A DNA stretch of 64,000 bases, from NCBI GenBank assembly GCA_023055505.1, contig JALIRH010000013.1, forward strand, positions 3,596,001 through 3,660,000, written 5' to 3'. The notes under the pieces are model-generated. The model did no database searches. It worked only from the letters and a program-made list of their open reading frames with translations, and was not told the DNA's origin. Positions 51,421 to 62,891 of the stretch are shown in pieces. The stretch comes from Callipepla californica brunnescens (lineage: Eukaryota > Chordata > Aves > Galliformes > Odontophoridae). The position numbers and the translations under genes are program-made. Position 1 is the stretch's first letter, and each line of letters begins with the position of its first letter.

Positions 51421-54015
51421 TATTCAGAGTATGATTAATTTCAAAGTTAGATCAGGTTACTTACGGCTTCATCTATGCAAGTTTTGGGGATCTTTAAGGA
51501 TGGAGTTGCATATGATATTAATCTTCCTTCTTATTCCTGCAAAGATAGTCAATGAAGGAATGGACTCGTTTAGAAAAAGTACAGTGCAAGAACTGCTGAT
51601 TCTTTCATGTATACCCTGAGAAGGAAAGGTATGGAAACTCATTCCACCCACGAAACAAAAATCAACTTTCTTTTGTTACAGATTTTTTTTCTTTGTTGTT
51701 TAGCAGATGAAAACTGTCTAATTTCTATCTCTTAAAGAAGCCAGCCTCCTTTTTCATGATCCATAAAGAAGCATACCACCTTAGAACAAGGGTTTTTTTC
51801 AGTCCCACCTGCAGAACAGCTAGGGATTGTGCATTCCTATTGTTTTATCGTATCTCCACTTCAAATTCTTTGGCATTCATATTCTGGGTTTTTAGACCAC
51901 TTAGATTTTTAAAGAAAAGCTTTGAGAAGTCAAATTGATTGTGTGTTTGTACTGTACCTAGCTGAGATGACAGATGATTTTAAACATGACCAAAGAACAA
52001 ATGTTAAATAATAAATGGCCATTGCACTCTGAAAAGCAACTACATTAAAAGTGTTCTTTCTTCAACTCTCGTGCTCTCCTCTCCATGTATTCAAGTGATT
52101 TTCAAGTGCATGCAGAAATATCTCCATGGGGGATGCTAACAGGGAGTCTAATGCTCCCCGTTAGCTATCTGAGGAAGAAAAGCATTGCCTTCTCAACAGT
52201 ATGTTTTCCTTAGCTAAGTTGGTGGAAAGATGCTGAATTTGATGTACTGCAGTGAGGGTGGGAGAAAATGTGGAGAAATGTTTACAAAAAATAGCCTTAC
52301 CAATACGTGCGAAATACTGGTATTTAATCACTTGCTTGCTTTGCACTATTCTGCAGACATTCAATGAAGCTGGGACTAGTCTAAGCTGCCTTATATAGCA
52401 TTAGTTTTGCTTCCAAGTTTTGCGCCATGCAAACATTTTCATTTGTGCAGTGGGCAGAACGGGGAGATGGGGTGGGAGGTGAGTACCACCTGGCATTTCA
52501 TGTGCACTTGTCACAGGGAACAGCAAAACCTACTCAAAAAGTGCAGTGGGATTAACATTCCCCTCCCAGCCACAGACAGAGCTTCCAAGAGCAGAAAGCA
52601 ACTCACAGCCAGAGAGTGAATGAAGGCCCTGCTGTGACTTCTGGGCTGCTTTCACTCTCCCCACCTGAGCACAGGAGACTTGGGCTGTGTTGAAAAGTCA
52701 GGATGCTGGGCAGCGTGCCCTGCTGCAGGGCCTGCACACGGCCTTTGCTAAGGCTTGCTCTCTTTTTAGATATTTGCCATGTGCATCTAATGGTGGAGCT
52801 CACCTTGCAGGCTCCAGAGCCATAGCCATCTCAGCCTCCCTCTGGAAAAAAGGAGGCTTTTAGTTATCTAACTGGACTGCTCCTGTGTCATACTCAAAGA
52901 CACGCTTCAGTGTATTTCAGCGTTGCATCGTATGTCTCGTGTAACTGCTATTCACCTCGTGAACTGTATTGATTGAAATCCACTAAACAGAATGAAGCAA
53001 AATCTCAGCCATTAGTTGCAATGAGCTGGAGTTTATTTTTAGGAGCTTGGAGTACTTAGTGTAGGAGAGCTCTGTTGTTCTAGCAACTGCACATGTACCT
53101 ACCCTCAACAGTAAATCACTATATCTGAGCCTCTTCAATTATCAATAATTCGTTTTATTTCCTGCTATTATAACATGCATAAAGTAGTGCTTATTTCCTT
53201 TCAGAAGTATAAATGTATAATCTCTCATTGGCTCTTTGTTTTTGGTAGGTAGAGTTGAGTCAGTATCATTAACTACAGGTATTTTTGCAGCTTGGGGAAT
53301 ATGTCAGATAAATAACAGCATAGCTCACACTACAGTAAGCCTGTGGAAAAACTGCTGTTGGCATCAGCAGGAATTCTACAAGAGTTTAAGTGTTTCATCC
53401 TCTTTTGCTCCCTGTTTACCTTGTGCCATTGTCTGGAATCTCTGTTAAATACAGTTCACCTCTTACGTGATGATGAATCCCCAAATAAGGGTTTGAAAAA
53501 TCTGTTGATGACAGAAACCTGTTGTAGTTTCATAGGATTACGGTAGCAGAGAAACCAGTAGATCTCGCCAGAAAAAGAATACTGCAAGATATTCTTCCAC
53601 TTCAAGCCAGAACACTGCGTTTCTGAAGGGTAGGAGAAACACTGTGAGACTCTGTGGGCTTTGCCTCATTCAGGAACTGTATCAGGATCACATTAAGTGA
53701 ATCTGTTCTTTGCAAAGCTCACTGGGTTAATTTCTTTCTCCCTCTTGCCTGCTTTCTGTAAAATTGCATATGGAAATCCTCACAGGGTTCTTAGAACCTT
53801 TGTTCATGTGAGGTATAAGGAAGCATCACACTAGGTATGAGCTGCAGTGTCAGCTGGAAAAATATGTAATATTTACATGAATGCCTACTTCAATGGGAAG
53901 ATATTTTCCCATAGATAAGAGCTGTCTCTTTCTTAGCAGACTGTGCGTAGCAAAAGCAGAAATCTGGTACTTTTCTCTGATTATCTCCAGCTTCCTTTAG
54001 TTTAGGTTTCTCAGG

Positions 54016-54054
54016 TTGTTTTTTGTTTGTTTTTTGTTTTTTTTTTTTTTTTTT
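54016..54054 (+). repeat. T-rich tract ending in about 18 T
   Basis: Low-complexity T/G tract with an uninterrupted T-run at 54037-54054. No sign of a retrotransposed copy next to it. Confidence 0.85.
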
Positions 54055-57000
54055 CTCTAGCCATCTGCAGCCCCTCTGAGATCTTTGCTTTCCAAAGCCT
54101 GGTAAATTCACACTTGATTTAAAAAAAATAATGTAGGCTGAGCACCAAAACTGCAGTAGAGGTTTTTGCTGTGCTCCCTCTCACATGAAGCCACAATTAA
54201 ATAATTGTTTGTCTGTCCTGTCCCCTGCTCCACTGGGCTTCTTGCTCTTCTACCTCCTCTATGTCCAAGCGTACATAAGGTTTGTAGGGCCTTGCCTGTA
54301 GGACTTGAAAATCAGGATTAAGAATTTGCATTTCTCATAGTCTGGAGCAGAGATTTAGTTAGTAGCTCATTCTCTGGAAGCTAAAATGGGACTGTTTAGG
54401 AGTTAGCCCCACAGGTAGTTGTGTCAGCCCAGCAAAACGGAGTGGTAAAGGACAGTGGTGAATGGCAGTGACCAAGAGAAGCTGGACACTTCCAACACTG
54501 GCCTTTATTACCAGTGAAATCCGTGTGTTGTGATACCACAGATAAAAACATGGTTCCAAAGGCAGCTAACAGCTGAGTAGGTTCTGTGTGATCTTGCAAT
54601 CTGCGACCTGTCCCATGGGAACTATGGAAGGGTATGTGCCATATGACAGAAAATGTAAATCCATTTACCCCATTTCAGTAGGAAGGATGTCACCCTGCAA
54701 TGCTTAGTCCTAGGTAAGGGCAAATGTGCCCCACCACTGGGTACCTTGCATGCTCTAACTCCAAAGCTATGCTGTCCTGCTCACCTGCCATACCCTAAGC
54801 TCTATTTAAACCAGCGTAAAAGCTGATAAGGATCCAGCCATTCCTTTTTAAACTCAAATTATTTTTGTCTTTTAAATTAAGTTTTTCGTTCCCTATTTAA
54901 AATCCTCCACACGCATTCTCCAGCTCTCCATCCAGTACCGACTTATCTGCTACACACATTCTCTAGTGATTGAAAATGCTGTGCTTTTCACTCCCAGTGC
55001 AGCCAAGTCAAGCTGATAAACATGCTTCCCCTTCTCCTGTGTGTCAGTTTGCAGTGTGCTGAACTTACATTTTCATTAACTTGACTTTAACAAAACTTTC
55101 CACAATCCCCCAGGGACAGCATCTCCCCAGTGGAAATGCTCAGACCTCCGCTGATGTCAGACAGCTTATGACAATTCTTACCGGCTGAGGACCTGCCTGT
55201 AAACACCGGGTTGTGTCTGAAGCCTAAATTCCTCATGCAGCCAGATTTATTCTCCGCTCCGGGGTGAGCTTTGTGCATGGGGAGGGTGGCACTGCTTTAC
55301 CAAATGGAAGTGTAGGAGAGTGTTTCTCAGCAGAGGTATCCACAGCCTTTTCCGTTGCAGAAATGCTGCAGGAAGCTCTTTGAATGAGCTTTCAGCTGGG
55401 GAGGGGGAAGAGAAAGACACCCTCACTGTTTTGAAATGTAATTTTCTTGCTGAATTATTTATTGCTCCTTCTGCTGCTGTTGCCTCAGGTATTCTTTCAG
55501 GTGAAATGCCCTTAAAGCTGATCACATCAATGCCACTCTCTGCCTCTTCTTTTCACTTCTCCATGGTACTACGTTTCCTTTTTTCTCGCATCTGCTAAGA
55601 GAGCTGTGGCATATCAATTGCAGAGCCTACAGCTTCACAAAGATACCATGCTAGACAGCTTTGAGTTTTGGGAGCGTCAGGGGTCTTTTCCTTTATTTAT
55701 GTCCTTTCACAGTACAGAATCCTCAAAAAGGTGCCACAATCTTTTTTGCCTTTTAGTTGCATTACACGGTTTTGATTATCAGATACATTTATAATCTCAT
55801 TACACCCCCACCCGGCCTGATCTCTTTCACTTTGTTGAATGTCATGTTGTTTGACCCATGACTTACCAGCCTGCTTGCATATTATAATTAAAAGTCAAGC
55901 TCAGAAACTGCCGCTATACTTTATACTAAATATTTAACTTGTGTCCTTGGCGAGAAGACAAAACCCTAACCATAGATTTAAAAATGGCCTTCAAAATCAG
56001 AAGCCATTATGCACAGAAAAGGTTTATTCTCAGTTCAGCCGTCTGTAATTGCTGTACAATATCAAGCATCTGTCTATCCTATTTATATTGCCAAGCTGAA
56101 ATTATAGCCATGGTTTTATTCTCTTTATTTTTACACTCAGATCTAGTATAATCCACATTCTTTGCAAAAAATAATCGCCCTCACCCATTAAATGCTGTCA
56201 GCTTTTCAGTTTCACTGAGACTTCAGAATCTCTCTCAACATTAAATTCATTAAGAGTTCTCAAATAAAAGTACTTTTAATATCTAATTATCTGTTGTTCT
56301 TACTTTGTAAATGTAACAGCGAGAAGAGCACTGCTTGATTACCATTTGTAGCACTAACAGCAGATGTTCTATGCTGAAGGAGAAGGGGATAAAGCTCCTG
56401 GCAGCGAGCGTCTCCCACCTCTACTCCCACTGAAGAGTGAGGGGAACGGTGCTCAGCTCAGCTGCAGCCAGGAACTGTTCCCTGCGTGCTGGCTCAGACT
56501 CTAGGCCTACACATATATTCCTCATATGAGTAATTCCATTGCTGCTGGGAGATAACTTATATAAATAAAGTTCATGCATAGCAACGTGTTTTCAGGATCT
56601 TACTCAGGAAAATTGCCTAAGTGTATCTGCAAAAACGAGAGGAAACGATAGCCTCTGCTCATGAATTAACTCTGTCACCTTTTCCAGAATCTCCAGTTCC
56701 CCTCTTACCGTTATTGTGATTGTTTTGACCTTTGCTCAGTGTTGTACATCCATTTCCTTGTGCCCCCTCCATTCCATGAGCCTGACCAGCAGCAAACTGG
56801 AAGTAAGCTCCTTGACATCTGCTTCATTTTTCTGATGCTGTGAAAAGACATGAAACCTGCTCGGACTCTCCTGACCTGCCTTTCCCACGTGCTGCAAATC
56901 TCAGTGAGCAGGCATCTCCTAGATGTTTCCATTTGTAAGCAGCCTGGCTGAGAGTAGATGAGATCACGGTGAGCTGATTCAAAATTAGGGTTGTTATTTT

Positions 57001-57446
57001 CACTCTGGGCGTGGAGAGAGGTGTAACGCTCACTGCTGACATCAAAAAGACATACTAGCAACTGTAGTGATTCTTGTAAGGTGAGGGGGTTAATTTTTCT
57101 TTCTGGGCTAATCAGCTATTTTCATGAGGATATTAAAATCCAAAACACAGTTCATAGATCCAGCAGCATCACAGGAATGGGTGATATAAGCCTATTGACT
57201 ATTGATATCAGGATTCTCCATGTGAAATTCAACCGAGCCTCTGCAATTTAGCAACCCTTTTGAACATCGAGAGTCTCAGTGCATTATCTGCTTATGCCAA
57301 CTGGCTCTTAGTGGCAGGGTTTCAGACAACATGAAATGTATGATATGCACAAAGAAACCAAATTGCAAGGAGATCTGAACAATTCTCCTTTTAAGACAAG
57401 GTTTGAAGGGCCGGGGTTTCTTTGTTTGGCTGTTTGTGTTCTTGCT

Positions 57447-57472
57447 GTTTTGTTTTTTTTTGTTGTTGTTTT
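57447..57472 (+). repeat. T/G-rich low-complexity tract
   Basis: Short T-runs followed by (GTT)3-like units. Confidence 0.7.
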
Positions 57473-59647
57473 CCATTTGGTGTTGAAAGTAAGGAGCCAT
57501 CATCCACAAATCAAAAGACGAAGAAGTAATTGGAAAATCCAGTTTTAGAACCAGAACTAATGTTTGTTCTAACACCCCAACCAGGGAGAAAATAAATAAA
57601 TAACACAAATGCATTGCATTGTTTCTGCTCCTCTGCTGACATTCACTGGAATCTTTTCAGCAGAGTAACTAATCTTAGACAGGAAAAAGTGAAACTGGGT
57701 ATGCAAAATTCTGACTAAAGATCTTGAGAAGTTGTTAACAGTGGGGTTGTTTATATCCCCTGAGTTGCGTCAGTCTCGGTACAGGAGACTACTAATAGAA
57801 GCTGAATTTTACTGTGTCTTTATTAAGTGACAGTACTTTTAACCACGCTGGCATGGCAGTTTGAATTAAGGTTAAAGAAACATTTGAAATACAAGCACTA
57901 AAATAAGGAATGACAAAGAACTAAAGGTCAAAAACTTGGAGGGTATATATGGGCCTACAAGATTTGGGAGGGGAAGAGGAGGTTATTTAGCAGCTCATTT
58001 TCTTTGGTTAATTTTAGGTTTTCACTCTCTCCAAACATTAGGAGGGAGCAGATGGTATTGATATTTTGCCCACTTTTATCATTGCGAACCATTCAGTTTG
58101 GAATGTGTTTATGTACTCTCATTGTCATGGAAATGCACAGCCAGGAAGCTTTACATCAATTCAGCCATGTTTGTGCTTTAGCAAAGTTCTCTTTTCCTTA
58201 TTTAGCTAAGAAATGGACCTGTTTTCTTCACTAACATGCACATTTTGAATATTTGAGGTTTAAGAAAGCATGGAGAGGGGGCAGCGGCTGTGTGCAATTA
58301 GCTGTAGGGTATACCATTCAGCTTGCTAACATGGGGGCTAAGAGGCTGCAGTTCTGCACTTAACACACAGTAGCAGAGGTCTCCAAAAGTGCTATTGGAC
58401 CATGGAATGCTTGCAGGGGTGTTTTGTGGTACTCCTCACAACCATGAAATGTTTATGCAGGATCAGTGTCCTCCTTCATCAAAGAATATGAGATCAGTAA
58501 TGACCCTTCCTGTGATCCAAAGCCCTTATCACATCACAGAAGATTCCTAGACATATAAAATGAAGGAGACAAGACCTATGAGGGAGACAAAGAAGGCAAA
58601 CAGTGCGTGAAGGCAGAGCGTGCCTATGGCAGCAAGAGACCTGCCAGAGCCAGAGTCTATATAAGGGCTGAAGTTTGTCTCAAAGTTTCTGCCCCATGTG
58701 CAGTTATTCTTAGTGCTGCTGCTTTTTCATGAGTTATAATGACTGAGCAGTTGTTCTGAAAATGGAACAATTTCATTTGGGCCGATTATTCTGAACTTGT
58801 TGGGAAGCCGGTTTCAATTGTCAACTTTTCTGTTTTCAGTTGTCCATATTATTTCCGTATCCCAAATGATGTTTGTGAATCATCAGCCTAAAAAATGCAG
58901 AGGGAAAAAAAACCATTCTTAATAAATAGATCAGACAGCAGTGAGGAACTGAAAGGCAGTAATCTTGAGAGAGATCTGAAGGAGAAGGCAAGCAGCGAAT
59001 TAGATTTGCATTTGTAATTGATATGGCAGAATGAAGGACAAATGCAGTTTGGGGCAGGATTTGAAAAGACAAGATGTGACAGATCAGGATTAAAGGTAAC
59101 GTATTTGTATCTGGGTACCAAATAGCCAGAACGGTCAAGTAGGAGTTGGAACACATCACAACTGTTTTGGGACCACATTCCCATGGGGGATTCTTCTCAG
59201 GTGAAAGCATTTTGCATCAAACATCTTTTCTGTTTGTTCAGCTTTCCTGGTCATCCCACAGACTGTGCTTCACTGCAGTATTTTTCACAACTAAAATGTC
59301 TGCTGTGATTCTGCCTGTGGGCCTCTTTCCTGCAATTCAGTCTCTTCCCGCAAAGCATGTGGATGGGAACCACCTTGCTGTTGGACCTCTACTTGTTCTG
59401 TGTGGAATTAAGAGGCGTATCCCAATGTTCTCCAGGCTTTCCCAGTCTTTTTCGTATGTACTTCCACATTGTTTGGATCCATGTGTGAATCACAGCAGTA
59501 GTCTGTGGTAATCTGAGTCTTCTGGGCCCCCTTTGCCCAGAAGAGTCAGTAGTTCGAAAATGACAATGCTGTCATCACATGTTCATGCCAATGTCATGGT
59601 TTGGTTTGGCAAATCTCAGTTTGAAACCTTTTTTTTTTAAGTGAAGG

Positions 59648-59665
59648 AGGCTTTTTAAAAAGCCT
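59648..59665. repeat. 18-bp perfect palindrome
   Basis: AGGCTTTTTAAAAAGCCT is identical to its own reverse complement. It has no spacer, so a hairpin would need a tight loop. Confidence 0.85.
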
Positions 59666-62413
59666 GCTTACATTCACGGTCAAACCTTTGTGCTTCCAAG
59701 CCAGACGGTAACTGTCACCTTGAAATTAGCAAGGAGAGAGGTAATTTGAAGGTACAGATTGAGTGATTTATGGGCTTCCCCTTTTTGTTTCAGTGCAACT
59801 ACAATCTCACTTGAGATTACTGCTGTAATTTTGATGAATGTTACAAAGGTATTTGACAAAGCATTGTATGGACTCTATAATTACATTTTGTCAAAGCACC
59901 TTCAAGAAAGTGTTATTTTGATGAAACCCTAAGCCAGCCCTATTGGCTGCGAAGTTGTAAAGTAGCTGCTTGGGACTCATCAACAGTACAAGGTTGTTCC
60001 CTTTGTTCTTCCATTTATTGTCTTGCAGTAAAATCTCTAGAACAAATATCAGCCTAACGTAATGAATTGTGCTAATTTGAGGTTGTGTGCAAGGTGTTAG
60101 AACACAGAGAAAAGGAGAATGTGTACCTGTGACCTGCACTCTGTGCTTGCTTTGCTCTGCCACTAAGTGCTCTGCTACTAATATTTTAGCTTGTTTGCAT
60201 ACACATACAGGTTTCTTAAATTTCTCTACACCTAGTCAGGCTACCTCATCTTGCTGGGTTTTGTTTTGAAGTATATGCTCTTCTTGCTGCAGCCAAAAGT
60301 AATAACCAGTTCATACTGAAGAAAGTGATTTCCATCAGTGTATCCACTCTGTCAATTGCAAAATAATGCTTTTTTGTTATGTTTCAAAAAGGACTGTACT
60401 TAAAAGTTCCTTTTGGAACACTGCAATAAAATTTAAGTGGGAGCTAACAGAATTACTGGTCATCACATGGCATGGCTTTCTGTGCGTTCTTCTGTTATTC
60501 CTCTTAGGATTCTCTCGAGCCTTATCCAACTTGAGAAATTTCAGGCATTGTACTGAGCAGGTAGGCTCAGGTAATCTATCGTTCTTCTTCCAAAATCTCC
60601 AATTACTGTGAGTGAGCACCGGCATTGTAATGTTGCATAATCTCTGTGCTTTTTTACTGACCTTTCTTAAAAGCTGAATTACCTAAGGAAGTGGCATATT
60701 TCCGCAAAATGATCAAATAACCTCCTCAACTACAGAAACACTTCTGAAAAAGTACTTCTGAAAAATGATTTTGGTCCAGTCCTCCATTTTAGCATAGTTA
60801 CGACTTCCTGGTATTTAGCAGTCTAAGAGGCAGGGAATGAAAAGGGGTCGACTGCTGAACCTGGGTCAGCTCATGGCAAAGGAAATTTCTGCTCTTTTTT
60901 TTTGTTAACTTTAGTCAGAGGACAGATTGCCAGATCTGAGGAGCTTAATTCTTTCATTATTGCAGTTTAAGTGTGATTACGTGCTTTATATATCGGTGAG
61001 GCCATCTTACTTCTAGTTTTAAAAAGTCTTTTATATCAGCCCATCAATGGAGAAATCTCTCCATCTCTCCAATGTTCTCTCCCTTTGTCAAAATGTAACT
61101 ACTTTCAGGTATAATTGAAAGACCTCTCCACCTTTCTGTTCCTCTGCAAGAAATTTAGAGTAGACATAAATCTGTCAAAACTCACATCAGATGAAATAAT
61201 AATTTTGATCATTTGCTTTTGCTACCTGTGCTTGGAATATATAAAGTCAAGGATACACTGCACAATATTTCCTGCTCTGGAGATGGGCCATTGCTATTCT
61301 ACTCCATCATAGTTGGTCTCCCACACACAGATGTACAATTAAATAAGTAAAATTTGCTACCCTCTAAAATGAGTTTTGCTTTGCCCTCATCATTGCCAGC
61401 TTATAAATGGCAGAGGTTCCACAAAAAGGTATTTGAGGAACATCTTTGAAAGGGACTAGTTATAGTTGTGATAAGGACCTTGTGTCATTCTGGAGTTTTC
61501 CTGCCTTCCTCCCTGCACTACACAGGGTAGCGTGTGTTTGTAGATCTGCAACATGGCTTGTGGGAAGGATCACAGATGTCTTTTGAGAGGTGGTGCCAGG
61601 CATCAGCTGGTGTGTGCTCTGGGACCATCTGGGATGTGATCAAGGCCCTGGTACAATCCTGATGTCCTTGACATGGGGTGAGCCTGGGGAACCTAGTGTT
61701 TCCCCCTCTCCTCCTCTCTTCTTCAAAGGAAGGACACTGTGGAGCACAGACCCCACCTTGTGTCTCAAAGAATCTTCAGGTTTGAAGGCAAACTAAGGAG
61801 ACATGCAGGTTTTCCAACACCTGGAGCGACAGCCTGAAGAAGGAAAGAATTTTCAGCTTTCACTGCACCACAGCTAACACTTGTCATATGTATCATATAT
61901 ATATGGTGCATCAGGGACATCCCTTTCTGCAGATGAATGAAAACAGCCCCATCTGAGTCAGATATCCACCGTGGGTGGAGATCAAACAGCTAGAGGTGCA
62001 GGAATGGTTGAGATCCACTTTGGTTGCCTACAAATGCAGTCCTGGCTTCAAGCTGCATCCAAGGCAGCTGCAGCCATGTAAAAGCACCTGTAACCCAGAT
62101 GGGGGGGTTTCACACAATTGCAGGTATCAGGTCTTCTAAAGACACTTTTATCCCATTGCACGCATTAGAAACCACCATTACTGCTGTATAAAGCATGTAA
62201 CTATCAAACTGTACATCGACTCCCCTCAAAAGAGTTAGTTTTGCTGAGTTGTGGAATTTGCCCTGAGTGTGTGCAGTGAGGAGCTGGGGTGCAGTTTTAC
62301 TCAGTCTGATGTTTGAAGTATGTACATATCATTGAGATGTATTTTTTATTTGCCACACACGTTTACTATGCATGAGATCTCCTTATTAGCCTAGAAAAGT
62401 TTCTAATACTCCA

Positions 62414-62497
62414 ATGGATGGATGGATGGATGGATGGATGGATGGAAGGAAGGATGGATGGATGGATGGATGGATGGATGGATGGATGGATGGATGG
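62414..62497 (+). repeat. (GGAT)n microsatellite, block 1 of a composite repeat
   Basis: 84 bp, about 21 tetramer units on the plus strand, with one interruption (GGAAGGAAGG) near 62445-62452. It joins directly to a purine-only repeat. Confidence 0.95.
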
Positions 62498-62508
62498 GAG
62501 AAGGAAGG

Positions 62509-62633
62509 AAAGGGAAAGGGAAAGGGAAAGGGAAAGGGAAAGGGAAAGGGAAAGGGAAAGGGAAAGGGAAAGGGAAAGGGAAAGGGAAAGGGAAAGGGAA
62601 AGGGAAAGGGAAAGGGAAAGGGAAAGGGAAAGG
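62509..62633 (+). repeat. (GGGAAA)n hexamer repeat, block 2 of a composite repeat
   Basis: About 21 perfect GGGAAA units following a short GGAAGGAAGG-like transition (62498-62508). Each unit supplies a GGG run with a three-base spacer, matching the G3N1-7 pattern of G-quadruplex sequences. Confidence 0.95.
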
Positions 62634-62670
62634 AGGGGGAAGGGAAGGGAAAGGAGGGGGAAGGGAAGGG
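62629..62670 (+). repeat. 21-bp junction unit, two copies
   Basis: A 21-bp block containing GGAGGGGGAA occurs twice back to back (62629-62649 and 62650-62670) exactly where the hexamer array turns into the pentamer array. Confidence 0.85.
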
Positions 62671-62889
62671 AAGGGAAGGGAAGGGAAGGGAAGGGAAGGG
62701 AAGGGAAGGGAAGGGAAGGGAAGGGAAGGGAAGGGAAGGGAAGGGAAGGGAAGGGAAGGGAAGGGAAGGGAAGGGAAGGGAAGGGAAGGGAAGGGAAGGG
62801 AAGGGAAGGGAAGGGAAGGGAAGGGAAGGGAAGGGAAGGGAAGGGAAGGGAAGGGAAGGGAAGGGAAGGGAAGGGAAGGGAAGGGAAGG
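62661..62889 (+). repeat. (GGGAA)n pentamer repeat, block 3 of a composite repeat
   Basis: About 46 perfect GGGAA units with no visible interruption. The lack of decay suggests recent expansion or continuing instability. The repeat leaves long open frames on both strands (up to 186 codons over the composite array), but these encode only low-complexity peptides and are artefacts of the repeat. Confidence 0.95.
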
Positions 62890-62891
62890 AG

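Larger units (their letters stand above)
50897..62413. other. Non-coding DNA
   Basis: No gene or RNA recognised in about 11.5 kb, apart from the possible CR1 tail at 51359-51420 and simple repeats. Holds T-rich tracts at 54016-54054 and 57447-57472 and an 18-bp perfect palindrome at 59648-59665. The 55870-56340 stretch is AT-rich and evenly complex, of the kind often seen in conserved non-coding elements. Open frames up to 124 codons have no recognisable features. Confidence 0.5.

Noticed and set aside
59146..59511. 121-codon open frame on the plus strand
   Set aside because: No domain or signal peptide, and no acceptable splice context. It overlaps a minus-strand open frame of similar length, so neither strand stands out.
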